This document shows positions 16,790 through 27,276 of a stretch of 36,495 nucleotides of DNA, in pieces. Location of the stretch: positions 1-36,495 of the forward strand of contig PDZU01000027.1 of the NCBI GenBank assembly GCA_002753095.1. Direction: 5' to 3'. The DNA is from Magnetococcales bacterium. Its GTDB lineage: Bacteria > Pseudomonadota > Magnetococcia > Magnetococcales > Magnetaquicoccaceae. The notes beneath the pieces are model-generated. The model made no database searches. It was not told the DNA's origin and was given only the letters and a program-made list of their open reading frames with translations. A program made the position numbers and the translations under genes. Positions within the stretch are counted from its first letter, which is position 1; the number at the start of each line of letters is the position of its first letter.

Positions 16790-17803
16790 ATGTCTGAAAC
16801 ATATGCCAAGAAGATGCTTGAGGCTTTGCACGCCACCGCGCGAGGGCGTATTGTTCTGGCCAATATCGAACATGCACTCAGCACCCGGTCTCTGACCGAA
16901 CAACACATTGCAGCATATTTGAACGCCTGCGTCAGCTATTTTTCCTTTTCCGGCTTGGATCAGGGGGCAAGCGTGGAGGAGTTGATCGAAATGATGGTCA
17001 ACGTACTGCATGCGCGTAAAGATCTGCGCTTTCTGCGTCAAGGAAAGCCACAGCCGGTAGATGCTGTCAGCACCATCGTGACCTGGGAGACAGCAACCCA
17101 TTTTCTCTTTGACCCGGTAGCACTCAATGCCAAACTGATTCCATTACCGGTCAGCGAGGTCAGCGCATCCCATCTGTTGGATCTTGAAAATCTCTCTGCC
17201 AATCAGCAACTGTTTGCGCCGGGTGCCTCTGTGGGAAGCCCAAGCAGTTCCTTGTTTTGGGTAGCACCTAAAATGCATGTTGATCAACTTCGCAAAGAAT
17301 GTAACAGTACGAACAGTTCACTTGCGGACAGGCTGCGCGACATTCTGGGATTGCCGCACCATCAACCCGGCGAAGTGCTATTGGAGTTGTATTGCCCAGG
17401 CAGCATTATGGGAAACGCGGTGTTTGCCGCGCCCACTTTCATTGAAGCGGCAAGCCATAGCAGATTCAAGGCCCGGCCTGATTGTGAAGCAGCTGATAAT
17501 TGGGGGCGTACAGCAGATTTGGCCCTTGTCTGGCCCCCAGGTGCCAACTCTGGGAAGGTGGATGGCTTGCCTGAAGCAGTCGTTGCGCGCTCGCGATTCC
17601 ACCAGGATATGGGCTGGAAATGGAGCGCGGTCGGTATTGTCAAGGGATTGTCGGAAGGTAGAACAAGTTCCACTGATCGCACGGAAAATGATCTGAGAGA
17701 TGAACATTTTGCTACGTTACTCTGTCAAGGCCTGGATCTTGCAGAGGTGATCAAACAATTGCAAACCCTGATGGAGCAATACGCAGTGAGCAAAGATGCC
17801 TGA
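16790..17803 (+). CDS. Unrecognised protein, first gene of a three-gene operon
   Basis: A 337-residue, probably cytoplasmic protein that I do not recognise. No signal peptide or membrane segment is visible. The first ~110 residues look mainly helical (KKMLEALHATARGR, SVEELIEMMVNVL). The middle has the hydrophobic strand-like stretches HFLFDPVALNAKLIPLPVS and SSLFWVAP, then GEVLLELYCPGS. The C-terminal ~30 residues are helical (LAEVIKQLQTLMEQY). Conserved-looking His/Cys/Asp residues occur, but I can assign no catalytic motif. The ribosome site before the ATG is weak (AAGAAG). The stop overlaps the next gene's start by 8 bases, so the two are co-translated. It might be a core or adaptor subunit of a complex with its two partners; that is inference from gene order only. 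Confidence 0.75.
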   Translation: MSETYAKKMLEALHATARGRIVLANIEHALSTRSLTEQHIAAYLNACVSYFSFSGLDQGASVEELIEMMVNVLHARKDLRFLRQGKPQPVDAVSTIVTWETATHFLFDPVALNAKLIPLPVSEVSASHLLDLENLSANQQLFAPGASVGSPSSSLFWVAPKMHVDQLRKECNSTNSSLADRLRDILGLPHHQPGEVLLELYCPGSIMGNAVFAAPTFIEAASHSRFKARPDCEAADNWGRTADLALVWPPGANSGKVDGLPEAVVARSRFHQDMGWKWSAVGIVKGLSEGRTSSTDRTENDLRDEHFATLLCQGLDLAEVIKQLQTLMEQYAVSKDA

Positions 17804-18890
17804 GCTGAGAGAGCAACAACGTGACGTACTGAACGAGAAAAGTGCGCCAGAATATGCCGAATGGCTGCTTGGCGGCTTCAAGGACTGGTATGATCCTGCA
17901 TATCGGCATCAGGCTTTTGTGCCCATTTCGTTTTTGCTTTCGGTAACAGGTCCCTCTCTGTGGACACAGTTGGCAGATGTATATGACAAACTCTCCGGCG
18001 CGGGCAGAAAAGCCTTTGAAGAGGGGTTGGTGCAGGCGCTGATCAACTGTCCCCGCCGTGATGCTTGGGCAAATATTTTGTGGCAGTTGGTCCATTTGGG
18101 GGTAAATATCCGTGCCAGTGGAATGATTGAACCACTTGGAAAGATTCTGGATGAAAAATATTTAACCAACGGCTTGACCCGTGAAGCCCGACACTGTTTT
18201 GCCAGGGTGGTCAATATTCTCTGCTCTTACCATGGCGAGCCGCAGATGCACCTTTTGTGGAGTCAATTGCTCCAGCATGACCAACTTCCCACCGATGATG
18301 CGCCACTTTTATTTCTCTCATTGTGTCGGAACGGCGATATCCGGTTGTCAAAATGTCTCAAATGGGCGCAGCCCCATTTTCAGCGTCTATTGCAGAGCAA
18401 CCCCTCAGACTTTCCGCAACGCATGATCATTCGTCTTGCTGAGGTGGTGTCCATCACGATGCTGGCAGAGCAGTTGCAGCACTTGCGTTTGGTTGACCGT
18501 AAGGAGCACTCTCTCCGACTGGCAGACAATTGGTTCTTGCAAGCTCTGGTCGCCGAAACATGGTCCCCCTATCAATTGCGTAACACTGGTGATCAGTACG
18601 TGATACGCAAGAGAAACAGTGAGAGTGAATGGGTAACCATAAACGGACCGGAGAAAGAGTCTAAGAAAGAGAATCTTTTTTACAGCGTTTTGCAGATGAT
18701 GGTGCCACGCAGCCTGACTTACACGCCTTACGAAATACACAATCATTATTGCGCATTACCCGCAGGATCTGTTGCTGAAACTCAGACAAGACAGTTGGAA
18801 CGCGCCATGCCAGGATTGAACAAACTGCGAGAAAATCTATTGCGTATTCCCAACAGTGACAACGCAAGGAGTCTCCATGGACAGTCATGA
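17796..18890 (+). CDS. Unrecognised helical protein, second gene of a three-gene operon
   Basis: 364 residues with no signal peptide, membrane segment or enzyme motif that I can identify. The sequence is dominated by amphipathic helices of regular length with Leu/Trp spacing (QLADVYDKLSG, FEEGLVQALINC, ANILWQLVHLGV, FARVVNILCS, QLQHLRLVDRK), which suggests a HEAT/TPR-like solenoid or scaffold. It starts inside the first gene and ends inside the third (14-base overlap), so all three are translationally linked. A protein-interaction role in a complex with the PIN-like protein is plausible but unproven. The coding potential is clear from length and the absence of alternative frames. Confidence 0.75.
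   Translation: MPELREQQRDVLNEKSAPEYAEWLLGGFKDWYDPAYRHQAFVPISFLLSVTGPSLWTQLADVYDKLSGAGRKAFEEGLVQALINCPRRDAWANILWQLVHLGVNIRASGMIEPLGKILDEKYLTNGLTREARHCFARVVNILCSYHGEPQMHLLWSQLLQHDQLPTDDAPLLFLSLCRNGDIRLSKCLKWAQPHFQRLLQSNPSDFPQRMIIRLAEVVSITMLAEQLQHLRLVDRKEHSLRLADNWFLQALVAETWSPYQLRNTGDQYVIRKRNSESEWVTINGPEKESKKENLFYSVLQMMVPRSLTYTPYEIHNHYCALPAGSVAETQTRQLERAMPGLNKLRENLLRIPNSDNARSLHGQS
18866..18871 (+). promoter_or_regulatory. Ribosome-binding site deciding the PIN-like gene start
   Basis: AAGGAG stands 5 bases before the ATG at 18877. It supports this start over the GTG at 18856, which would add only seven residues and has no comparable site. Confidence 0.65.
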
Positions 18891-21198
18891 TCAACAGACC
18901 GAGTGGGTACGGTTTTGCCAGGATTTGGCCCGACTGCGTGTGGAATTGGAACGGGTGCGCGAGGATGAGCTTTTCCGTGCCTTGGGAGGAACAATCCTTT
19001 ATGTAGTTGATACAGATGTGGTCAAACTCTTCATCAATCCTCCTGAAAATGAGAAATATGTGCATATTTTTCGCGACAGTGGGGAAGACCTGCGGGCGTT
19101 GGCTTATCGCATAGGGGATTATCTGTTTCTTGCCAGAGGATTGACACCTATAAACCAACCACTCTACATGGTTTCGCCCCATGTTGATGAGTTGTTGGGC
19201 ATGACGGATGCAATTAGTCAAAAAGCTTTTGGGCAGATGGATAGTGCGCAGCGTCAGAGTCACAAATTATGTGAACTGTTGGAGCAATTTTCTAAAGAGG
19301 CAGATGCGAAGAGTGTTGCTGATATTATTAAACAAGCTCCTGATCTTATGTCTGTGCTGTATGATGGGGAGCTTCCCTCACCACAAACAGAGTTGAAACG
19401 TTTGGCTCGATTGGGTACGGAAGACCGTCTGCTTAACGCTGAAACTTCAAAACTCTTGCCCTATTTGGATGCGGAAGCGTTGGCAGAATCTGCTGCAACT
19501 TGGACTGAACTGCTGAGCGAAACAAAATCAAAATCTAGGCCTCTTCCTCGCATTAAAAGGGACGCTCAAGCTTTGGCTTGGCTGGTGAGTGCCAATGATG
19601 AGTTGCGGCAAAGGCAAAGCGAGGGTGCAACACCCTGTCGCGTCCATTTGCTGACCGGGGATGAAGGTATCCTGCACGCTTATGAGTTGTACCGAAAAAA
19701 TTTAGCCGATCCAGATGTGCGCAAAGAACACATATTGCGGCATCCTCGCCAATTTATTCCTTTTGTTATTTCAAAATCGCTTGGATCGACCAGAGATGCG
19801 GTAGACAATTTGACAACTTTGTTGGACCGACTCTTCAATCCCATCACTTGGATTTTCAAGAAACCAGAGGAATATTTTGCAGCTTTGCGTACCATTCAAT
19901 ATCCTCCGGCCAAGTCAACCCCCGGTTTGATTACTCTGTTGGGTTTAAGAAATAAAAAAGAGTTGGGAGCATTGGTGGAGGAGATTACCAGTCAATGGAC
20001 CGAAATTCTCAACGCCACTGCGGTGAGTCAACCGATTGAGCGAGCGCGTTTGGAACCAGATAATATCTCCCATCGGGTAGCAGAACTTCTCATGCGTCAG
20101 GATGTAGGGACGCTTTTACAGCAGCGCGTGAAGGAGCTTTTTAGCCATCTGCAGGGAGCCTACAGTATCCTTGGATTTATGTCAGGATTTGCAGAATTAT
20201 TAAAAGAGTTGTTTGAAAATCAAAAGAGAGGCACCTCCCGCACCAGTGGACGGGTAGCCATCGCTTTGCGTTTTGATGACCAAAATAATGATGATTTTAT
20301 GGATTATCACAAACAGTTGCGTCTGGCTTTAAAAGGGAATGTCCTGAAATTTGTGCGGGAAAAACAGGGCAAAATGACCCCCTACATACTCAATCTTACC
20401 CATGCCATGATTGCTGCCGATGCCAGCAAGTGGGACATTTGCAGGGAGTACTGTCAACTTGCTTATAAAGATGCCGATAACAACCGGGGTGAGTATCCGC
20501 ATGAAGCAGCCTATTTTCATGCAGCCGCCATACGCCATAGCTGCCGTTCCCAGGAGGATGTAGCAAGTGCCTTAAAGTTCTTAGAGTTGGCCCGCCACCA
20601 TTGGCAACAGGCACACCCCAATGAGACCGATTGGCGCTTGGATGCTGAGCGCTTGGCCTTGTCGGCAGTAGTACTGAACCACAACGCTTTTTCTGAAAAT
20701 GGCGGACCCTGGTCCGTCCGAGAAATAGCGCCCCTGCAACAAATTTGGGATGGCTTTTGGGTTCTCCTTGATCAACCCACAATTGCCAATATTCCTGACC
20801 GTATTGCGGCACAAGAAACGGTTCCCTCTTGGGAAGGACGCCTGTACCGACAGATTGTGGTCAATTTGAGCAGTATCTACTTACATCATCGTCATATAGA
20901 GCCAAATACTGCCGTGTTTTCACCAGAAAAGGCACAGCTGTTGCGTACTCTATCTTCCAATTTGTATAATAAAATCGAGAGTGAGCAGGATGAATCCTAC
21001 TTTACACGTTTTATCCAGATCATGTGCGCTTGGGAATCCGCAGAAAACAGTAACAAACACACATATGTGACAAAGTTGGAAGCCCACTTGCGCGAAATCG
21101 AACAGAGAGGCACGGTGCTATTTGAGTATGAAGAGAGAAAATTTAAATATTATTTGGATCACATCAGGACAATAACGGATACAGTTTTGTCTAATTGA
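18877..21198 (+). CDS. PIN-nuclease-like protein with a long helical C-terminal region
   Basis: 773 residues. The N-terminal part carries the pattern of a PIN RNase: a first acidic strand YVVDTDVVKLF (D45, D47), a glutamate in SPHVDELL (E105), an aspartate in RDAQALAWL (D229), and the terminal strand HLLTGDEGI (D262). A ~115-residue insertion separates the second and third acidic positions. Residues ~270-773 are helical, with TPR-like stretches such as AKWDICREYCQLAYKDADN and VASALKFLELARHHWQQAHP. If the fold is PIN, the protein would be a metal-dependent RNA- or DNA-cleaving effector with a sensing or scaffold tail. The gene is AT-richer than the flanking kinases. It ends 49 bases from the convergent operon, with no clear terminator. 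The PIN call is by motif reading only. Confidence 0.6.
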   Translation: MDSHDQQTEWVRFCQDLARLRVELERVREDELFRALGGTILYVVDTDVVKLFINPPENEKYVHIFRDSGEDLRALAYRIGDYLFLARGLTPINQPLYMVSPHVDELLGMTDAISQKAFGQMDSAQRQSHKLCELLEQFSKEADAKSVADIIKQAPDLMSVLYDGELPSPQTELKRLARLGTEDRLLNAETSKLLPYLDAEALAESAATWTELLSETKSKSRPLPRIKRDAQALAWLVSANDELRQRQSEGATPCRVHLLTGDEGILHAYELYRKNLADPDVRKEHILRHPRQFIPFVISKSLGSTRDAVDNLTTLLDRLFNPITWIFKKPEEYFAALRTIQYPPAKSTPGLITLLGLRNKKELGALVEEITSQWTEILNATAVSQPIERARLEPDNISHRVAELLMRQDVGTLLQQRVKELFSHLQGAYSILGFMSGFAELLKELFENQKRGTSRTSGRVAIALRFDDQNNDDFMDYHKQLRLALKGNVLKFVREKQGKMTPYILNLTHAMIAADASKWDICREYCQLAYKDADNNRGEYPHEAAYFHAAAIRHSCRSQEDVASALKFLELARHHWQQAHPNETDWRLDAERLALSAVVLNHNAFSENGGPWSVREIAPLQQIWDGFWVLLDQPTIANIPDRIAAQETVPSWEGRLYRQIVVNLSSIYLHHRHIEPNTAVFSPEKAQLLRTLSSNLYNKIESEQDESYFTRFIQIMCAWESAENSNKHTYVTKLEAHLREIEQRGTVLFEYEERKFKYYLDHIRTITDTVLSN

Positions 21199-21247
21199 TT
21201 TTCTCGGAACCGCATCAATCGCTTGCAACATGGCGGAGTCGGCGCAC

Positions 21248-24200
21248 TCACCCCTGCAGGTGACTGTGCAGCGCCTCCAGTTCGCCCAACGCCTCCTTCA
21301 TGCGATATTTGCGCAGACGCTGTTCCAGGCGTTCCACCATGGCCAACACCTCCCCCTGTCCGGCACAGGCACGCATCTCGGCCAGCATGGGCAAACAGGG
21401 TTTGGGACGACTGGCCTGCAAATGGGGCAACATTTCATTGACCAGGGCCAAGAGGGACTCTGGTCGCATGTCGCTCTGCCCCTCTGGCGCTGCGCCCCCC
21501 TCGCCACGCAACTGGGCATACCCCTTGGCCAGGGACTGCACCGCCTCCTGCAACAGAATCGACAGATGCAATAATTTTTCCTCATCAGGCAGATGACCGC
21601 CATGCATCGCCTCTTCCAAGGCGGCAGCACACTCCTGCAAACGAACCGCCCCCACACTGCCCGCCACCCCCTTCAGGGTATGCAACAGGCGCTGGGCAGC
21701 GGCATGCTCGCCCTGTTCCAGCAACAGGCGCAACTGCTGATCTGCCTGCTGTTGCCCCTCCAGAAAACGGGAGATCAACTGGAGATAAAGCCCCATGTTG
21801 CCCCCCAAACGGGCCAAGGCGCCCTGCCAGGCCAAACCGGGCAAGGTGGTGGGCGTTTCCTCTGTCTCCTCCTTGCCCCCCTGCGCGCGCAGCACCGGCA
21901 ACGCCGCCAAACCTGCCGGGTGCAAATGGCGCAACAGCGCCTGAAACAACTGGTCCACATCAATCGGTTTGGCCAGATGGTCGTTCATGCCCAGCGCCAA
22001 ACACTGTTCCCGCTCCCCGGCCATCACATTGGCAGTCATGGCCAGAATCGGCAACTGCGCCCACTCTGCCTTGGCGCGAATGCGCCGGGTGGTCTCATAA
22101 CCATCCAGCACCGGCATCTGCAGATCCATCAACACGGCAATAAAAGAGCCCGCCTGCAACGCCTGCAGGGCTTCCTGACCATTTTCGGCCACCTGCACCG
22201 TAAACCCCGCCAACGCCAGCAAATCCTGGGCCACCTGTTGGTTGAAGGCGTTATCCTCCACCAACAACAAAGGCCCCCGTTGACTGACCTCACGCAACAG
22301 TTCCGTATATTTTTCCAAGGGATGACGACCATACCCTTCGGCAGCGACAGCCGCTGCCTCCTCTTCTGCGGAAGGCAGGGCAAAAAGAGCGGTAAAGGCA
22401 AAGGTGCTGCCCTGCCCCGGTTGACTGCGCACCGTGATGCTGCCCTGCATCATCTGCACCAGATGACGGCTGATCGACAAGCCCAACCCGGTACCCCCAT
22501 AACGGCGTGTAGTGGAACTGTCCGCCTGCGAGAAGGATTGAAACAGCTTTTTCTGCGCCTCCTCGCTCATGCCGATACCGCTATCCTGCACCTCAAAACG
22601 CAAGCGGATCTGCTCTGTCCAGCGCTCCTCCACCTGCACCCCAATACGCACCGCGCCCCGTTCGGTAAATTTGACCGCATTGCCCGCCAGATTCAGCAAC
22701 ACCTGCTGCAAGCGCAGTGCATCGCCGATCAGACGGGGCGGCACCTCCGCCTGTTGCGTGATGCTCAGGGTTAAACCCTTCTCCTCGGCAGGCAGGCTCA
22801 ATACCGTGGCCAGATGCTCCAACACCTCCGCCAAAGGAAAGATAACCCGCTCCATCTCCAGACGGCGGGCCTCAATCTTGGAAAAATCAAGAATATCATT
22901 CAAAATGCGTAACAAAGAGTGCGCCGCCCGGTCAATCTTGCGCAGATACTCCTCCTGCTTGCCCGTCAACACCGTGCGCAGGCACAACCCGGTCATGCCA
23001 ATAATGGCATTCATCGGCGTGCGAATCTCATGGCTCATGTTGGCCAAAAATTCGCTTTTGGCCCGACTGGCCTCTTCGGCAGACTGTTTGGCATCGCGCA
23101 GTTGCTGATCCATCTCCTTGCGCAGAGTGATGTCCTCTTTGACGGCCACAAAATGGGTAATCTCACCATTCAGGCCCCGTACAGGCGAAATCGATACCGA
23201 TTCCCAAAAACAGTCGCCATTTTTTTTGCGGGTCTTAAACTCGCCATGCCACTCCTGGCCCAACAGAATGGCCTCCCAGAGCTGTTGATACTCCGCGCTC
23301 TGGGTATGGCCTGATTTCAAGATCCGGGTGTGCTGACCAATGGCCTCTTCGCGGGAGTAGCCGGTATTTTCGCTGAACTTGGGATTGACATACTCGATGA
23401 TGCCCTGCAAATCGGTGATCACCACCGTCACCGGACTCTCTTCCACCGCATGATAGAGCTTCTGCAGCATCTCTTCGGCCCGTTTGCGCTCGATCAAGCC
23501 GGCCAGCGTCGTGCTCACCAAGGTCAGAAAATCGCTGGCCACATCTTCCCGCCGGGCACCACTGCGTAGATAGAGGTTCAATACTCCCAGCAACTGTTCA
23601 CCCGACTTGATCGGCAGACACAGATGACCATGCGGCTGCATCCCCTCAAAGCCGATCACGTGGCGCTCATCCACCTGCTCGACAAAGAGCATCTCACCCT
23701 GCTGGGCGGCCAGACCACACAGACATTCTCCCAGCGCAATGCGGGCACAACGGCGCAACAACTCCGGGTGCAACGCCACCTGTGCGGTCATCACCAGGCG
23801 ATCCTGCCCCTCCACCTTGAGAAAAAAGGCCCCACGCCGCTCCACCGGCAACCAGGGAATGGTCAGGATACGCTGCAAGGCGTGCTGCATGATCACCGCC
23901 AAGGGCTCGGACAGCAGAGAAAGCTGCAAAATATCGTTGACCACCCCTTTGGCCCGGTCGGCTGCTTCCGCCCGTTCTTTGGCCTGTCGCAACGCCTCTT
24001 CCGTCTGTTTCAGATGGCTGATATCGTGGGCCAGCAGAACAAAACCATCCAGGCGCCCCTTTTTGGCAACGATGGGGGTCAGACGCACCTGTTGCCAACG
24101 CACCTCCCCACACCCCTCTGCCGTTTTGCCACAACAGTGAATCGGCATCAAACCCTGCCAGGGCACCTCACGCTCGATGGCCTGACGAATTGCCGCGCGG

Positions 24201-25204
24201 TCTGCTGCTTCGTGCAGGGTATCGGTCAATGCATAAAAATGGCGCCCCTCCACCTCGGCGAGGCTCAACCCGCTTAAACGGGCAAAGCTCGGATTGACAT
24301 ACTGAATGACTCCGCTGCGGTCGGTGGTAGCGATGGCATCCACGCTCTCCTCGACTACCCGCTGCAGGCGCAGTTGCCGCGAGGCGGAGAGCTTGAGGCG
24401 CCACAGGGCATCCCCCAGCAACCACAGCAACAAAAAGGAGGCACAGATCAACATGACCTGATAGCCAGCCGCCGCCTGTTGATCCCGCTCCAGATGGTCG
24501 GCAGCCACGCGCAACAGACGGTGCCAGCGGTCGGTAATCGGCAGATCGAGAATCTGGTAAAGCAGTTGATCCGTGCGTGGTTTCCACTGCAAAATCAGCA
24601 TGACATGCGCCAACAAATCGGCAAACCGGGGATGCGCGGCCAGACCGGCCACATGTCCTTCCAGTTTGTGCAATACGCCATCCTCTTCGGGATTGCCAGA
24701 GAGCAGTACCATCTCGGACAACAGCGCCACCAGGGAGATCATCTCCTGCCGATCCCCAACGGCAAAGTGGCTGTCTTGTTTGTCCGTCAGACGCTCCATC
24801 ACCATAACCGGCAGATAGGAGATGGAATTTTTCAAGATGGCATGACCGCTTTTGAACTGTTCGATCAAGGCCAGCTTTTGCAACAGATCTTCCTGCAGAA
24901 GGAGCAAAGCCTGTCGATATTCCTGAGAGTCAGCCCCCAACAACTGCAAACGCTGTTGCGCCTGCTGCAGGGCCGCCAGCGCCTGTTGCTGGTAACTGAC
25001 CGTATCATCATAATGGGGCAACAGGCCAAAACGGGACAGCACCAACTGCTGATTGATACGCGTCTCCATATCCGCCGCCCGTACCACCAACGCATCCAAC
25101 TGCTGATAGGGCAGTTTTTCCACACCGGTCTGGTTGGCCAACCAGAGCATCGCCCCCGTGATGATCACCCCAATCAGCCAACGGACAACGCCCCCCCGTT
25201 TCAT
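21248..25204 (-). CDS. Large hybrid histidine kinase (DAHL-like/PAS-GAF-PAS-HisKA-HATPase-REC-HPt)
   Basis: 1318 residues. One membrane segment near the start and one at about 248-268 enclose a helical periplasmic domain. Its [17 protein letters not shown] motif resembles DAHL sensor domains. In the cytoplasm follow PAS (about 283-400), GAF (about 425-570), PAS (about 585-700), HisKA with His725, and HATPase ([25 protein letters not shown]). Then come a receiver with Asp1027 (LMDLQMP) and an HPt with His1175 ([13 protein letters not shown]). The last ~65 residues end in [15 protein letters not shown], a tail shared with two other kinases of this operon. It overlaps the peroxidase gene by 4 bases and is the last gene of the operon. 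All catalytic boxes are intact. Confidence 0.9.
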   Translation of the reverse strand: MKRGGVVRWLIGVIITGAMLWLANQTGVEKLPYQQLDALVVRAADMETRINQQLVLSRFGLLPHYDDTVSYQQQALAALQQAQQRLQLLGADSQEYRQALLLLQEDLLQKLALIEQFKSGHAILKNSISYLPVMVMERLTDKQDSHFAVGDRQEMISLVALLSEMVLLSGNPEEDGVLHKLEGHVAGLAAHPRFADLLAHVMLILQWKPRTDQLLYQILDLPITDRWHRLLRVAADHLERDQQAAAGYQVMLICASFLLLWLLGDALWRLKLSASRQLRLQRVVEESVDAIATTDRSGVIQYVNPSFARLSGLSLAEVEGRHFYALTDTLHEAADRAAIRQAIEREVPWQGLMPIHCCGKTAEGCGEVRWQQVRLTPIVAKKGRLDGFVLLAHDISHLKQTEEALRQAKERAEAADRAKGVVNDILQLSLLSEPLAVIMQHALQRILTIPWLPVERRGAFFLKVEGQDRLVMTAQVALHPELLRRCARIALGECLCGLAAQQGEMLFVEQVDERHVIGFEGMQPHGHLCLPIKSGEQLLGVLNLYLRSGARREDVASDFLTLVSTTLAGLIERKRAEEMLQKLYHAVEESPVTVVITDLQGIIEYVNPKFSENTGYSREEAIGQHTRILKSGHTQSAEYQQLWEAILLGQEWHGEFKTRKKNGDCFWESVSISPVRGLNGEITHFVAVKEDITLRKEMDQQLRDAKQSAEEASRAKSEFLANMSHEIRTPMNAIIGMTGLCLRTVLTGKQEEYLRKIDRAAHSLLRILNDILDFSKIEARRLEMERVIFPLAEVLEHLATVLSLPAEEKGLTLSITQQAEVPPRLIGDALRLQQVLLNLAGNAVKFTERGAVRIGVQVEERWTEQIRLRFEVQDSGIGMSEEAQKKLFQSFSQADSSTTRRYGGTGLGLSISRHLVQMMQGSITVRSQPGQGSTFAFTALFALPSAEEEAAAVAAEGYGRHPLEKYTELLREVSQRGPLLLVEDNAFNQQVAQDLLALAGFTVQVAENGQEALQALQAGSFIAVLMDLQMPVLDGYETTRRIRAKAEWAQLPILAMTANVMAGEREQCLALGMNDHLAKPIDVDQLFQALLRHLHPAGLAALPVLRAQGGKEETEETPTTLPGLAWQGALARLGGNMGLYLQLISRFLEGQQQADQQLRLLLEQGEHAAAQRLLHTLKGVAGSVGAVRLQECAAALEEAMHGGHLPDEEKLLHLSILLQEAVQSLAKGYAQLRGEGGAAPEGQSDMRPESLLALVNEMLPHLQASRPKPCLPMLAEMRACAGQGEVLAMVERLEQRLRKYRMKEALGELEALHSHLQG

Positions 25205-26190
25205 GGGCAGGCTCCCGCCGGGATCCCTTCCAGGGTCGCCAGAAAAGCCACGAGTTTGCCCACCTCTTCCGCGTTCAGGGTGCGCCCCAACTGCTGACGG
25301 GCCATGCGCTGTACCGCCTCCGGCAAGGTTGCCACACTGCCATCATGGAAATAGGGCGCCGTGCGCAGCACCAGACGCAAAGATGGCACCTTGAAAACAT
25401 GATAATCCTCATCGTTGCCGGTCACCTGAAAGCGGTCCTGATCCTCCTCTGCCGGAACAGCACCCGACGGATCCACCGCCCCGGAACGTTCCAGAAAAAG
25501 ACCCGACTTGTGATACATGTTGCCGCCCAGATTCATCCCCTGATGGCAAGAGGCACAGCCAATCTCTTTGAACAACAGATACCCCTCCCGCTCTTGCGCC
25601 GAGATGGCCTCCTTATCACCGCGCAGATAGCGGTCAAAACGGCTGTTGGCCAGTACCAACGCACGTTGAAACTCCGCCAGGGCATCCTGGATATTGGCCG
25701 CCCGCACCCCATCAGGGTACACCTGGGCAAAACGCAACCGATAGCGCTCATCCGCCGTCAACCTGGCTTCCACCTCCGGCCAGGTGCTGTTCATCTCGAG
25801 CCGCACCTTCTCTTCCACCAATGCCTGCAGCGTGCGTACCCGACCGTTCCAGTACTGGCCAATCTGAAAACGCACATTGTAAACCGTGGGGGTGTTCATG
25901 GTCGCTGGCGCACCATCTGCCCGCAACGAAACACGCTGCCCGTCACTGCCCCATTGCTCGAGCGGGTGACAACTGGCACAGGATCGGCTGTTATTGAAAG
26001 AGAGACGGTTGTCGTGGAAGAGATCGCGCCCCAGTTGCACCTTGTCTGGCGTCAACTGGGTGCAGGTCGGCAAAGGTTGCACGGGCTCCCGATCCCAGCC
26101 TTCGGCAGCCAGGACGCAGGGGATCATCCCCCAGAACAACCCTCCAACAAGCCAAGCCAGACTAACGCATGTCGGCAATCGATTCCTCAT
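25201..26190 (-). CDS. Diheme cytochrome c peroxidase family protein (CcpA/MauG-like)
   Basis: 329 residues with an export signal (hydrophobic core [19 protein letters not shown]). Two haem-binding CxxCH motifs are present: CASCH at 71-75, preceded by [14 protein letters not shown], and CASCH at 212-216, preceded by LLFKEIG. Both contexts are typical of bacterial diheme peroxidases, as is the later [17 protein letters not shown] segment. By family it would sit in the periplasm and reduce hydrogen peroxide using c-type electron donors, or oxidise a partner as MauG does. The ATG at 26190 is chosen for the signal peptide; it lies 29 bases inside the preceding HD-GYP gene. Its presence among kinases suggests redox or peroxide input to the pathway (inference). 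Confidence 0.85.
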   Translation of the reverse strand: MRNRLPTCVSLAWLVGGLFWGMIPCVLAAEGWDREPVQPLPTCTQLTPDKVQLGRDLFHDNRLSFNNSRSCASCHPLEQWGSDGQRVSLRADGAPATMNTPTVYNVRFQIGQYWNGRVRTLQALVEEKVRLEMNSTWPEVEARLTADERYRLRFAQVYPDGVRAANIQDALAEFQRALVLANSRFDRYLRGDKEAISAQEREGYLLFKEIGCASCHQGMNLGGNMYHKSGLFLERSGAVDPSGAVPAEEDQDRFQVTGNDEDYHVFKVPSLRLVLRTAPYFHDGSVATLPEAVQRMARQQLGRTLNAEEVGKLVAFLATLEGIPAGACP

Positions 26191-27259
26191 ACTCCTGCTC
26201 TTTCCAACTCTCCCGCACGGCCAGCACCTGCGGCAGAATATCGATAAACAAAGGAACCAACTGGGGATCAAAATGGCTCCCGGCACACTCTCGCAGTAAA
26301 TTGGTGGCCTGTTCAATGCTCCAGGCCGGTTTGTAGGGGCGTTTGGTGGTCAAGGCATCAAACACATCGGCAATGGCCACGATACGCGCTTCCAGAGGGA
26401 TATCCGTACCGCGCAATCCGTTGGGATAGCCGGAACCGTCCCATTTTTCATGGTGGGTCAAGGCCACCGAACGGGCCATCTCCAGCAATTCGGAGGACTG
26501 TTCGCCAATGATCCCGGCCCCGATCTCTGGATGGGTACGCATGATCTGCCACTCTTCATCGCTCAACCGGCCCGGTTTCAAGAGAATGATATCTGGAATG
26601 CCAATCTTGCCGATGTCATGCATCGGAGCGGCATTGAGCAGCGTTTCGGCCCATTTTTCCCCCATGCCTGCCGCCAGAGCCAACAAATGGGAGTATTGAC
26701 TCATGCGGATGACATGCAAACCGGTCTCGTTATCCTTGTACTCGGCGGCCCGCCCCAGACGACGAATAATCTCCAGGCGGGTCTGCTCCAGTTCCAGGTT
26801 TTTTTGGTGCAACTGCTCGGTGCGCCGGCGCACCTTCTCTTCCAACACCTCATTGGCCTGGGCCAACTCGCGCCGCATCTGCAACAACTGCAAATGGGTG
26901 CGCACCCGCGCCAACACCACCGCCGGACTAAACGGTTTGGTGATATAATCGACCGCACCCAACTCCAGGCCATAGGTTTCGTCTTCGGTCTCCTGCTTGG
27001 CGGTCACAAAGATAACCGGAATGTCGCGGGTTTCTGGATCCTGCTTCAGGCGACGGCACACCTCATAACCATCCAGCTCCGGCATCATCACATCCAACAG
27101 AATCAAATCTGGGTGGCGTCCAGGAATATCTTCCAGCGCTGTTACCCCATCCAATGCCACGCTCACATCGTAGATCTCGCCCAACGTCTCCAACAGAATA
27201 TCAATATTGGTCTCGGTATCATCCACGACAAAAATTTTCGCCGCTTGCTCTTCAGACAT
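26162..27259 (-). CDS. Receiver-HD-GYP protein, cyclic-di-GMP phosphodiesterase (RpfG-like)
   Basis: 365 residues. The receiver domain has DD at 13-14, phospho-acceptor Asp56 (LLDVMMP) and Lys108 (ITKP). A coiled-coil linker (about 125-165) leads to an HD-GYP domain with H214-D215 in MHDIGKIGIPD, HHEKWDGSGYP (GYP at 277-279), and IADVFDALTTKRPYK. This class hydrolyses cyclic-di-GMP, so phosphorylation by the neighbouring kinases would tune second-messenger levels, motility and biofilm. The ATG at 27259 has AAGGAAG a few bases upstream; an ATG 21 bases earlier overlaps the hybrid kinase stop but lacks a good site. It is the only clear output protein of the seven-gene operon. Confidence 0.92.
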   Translation of the reverse strand: MSEEQAAKIFVVDDTETNIDILLETLGEIYDVSVALDGVTALEDIPGRHPDLILLDVMMPELDGYEVCRRLKQDPETRDIPVIFVTAKQETEDETYGLELGAVDYITKPFSPAVVLARVRTHLQLLQMRRELAQANEVLEEKVRRRTEQLHQKNLELEQTRLEIIRRLGRAAEYKDNETGLHVIRMSQYSHLLALAAGMGEKWAETLLNAAPMHDIGKIGIPDIILLKPGRLSDEEWQIMRTHPEIGAGIIGEQSSELLEMARSVALTHHEKWDGSGYPNGLRGTDIPLEARIVAIADVFDALTTKRPYKPAWSIEQATNLLRECAGSHFDPQLVPLFIDILPQVLAVRESWKEQEYEESIADMR

Positions 27260-27276
27260 GACTGCTTCCTTTCCGA

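Noticed and set aside
21199-21247. Bidirectional terminator between the convergent operons
   Set aside because: No convincing stem with a T-run could be found in the 49 bases.
21593-22774. Long plus-strand open frame antisense to the DAHL-like kinase
   Set aside because: Shadow of the kinase codons; low-complexity His/Gln composition and no ribosome site.
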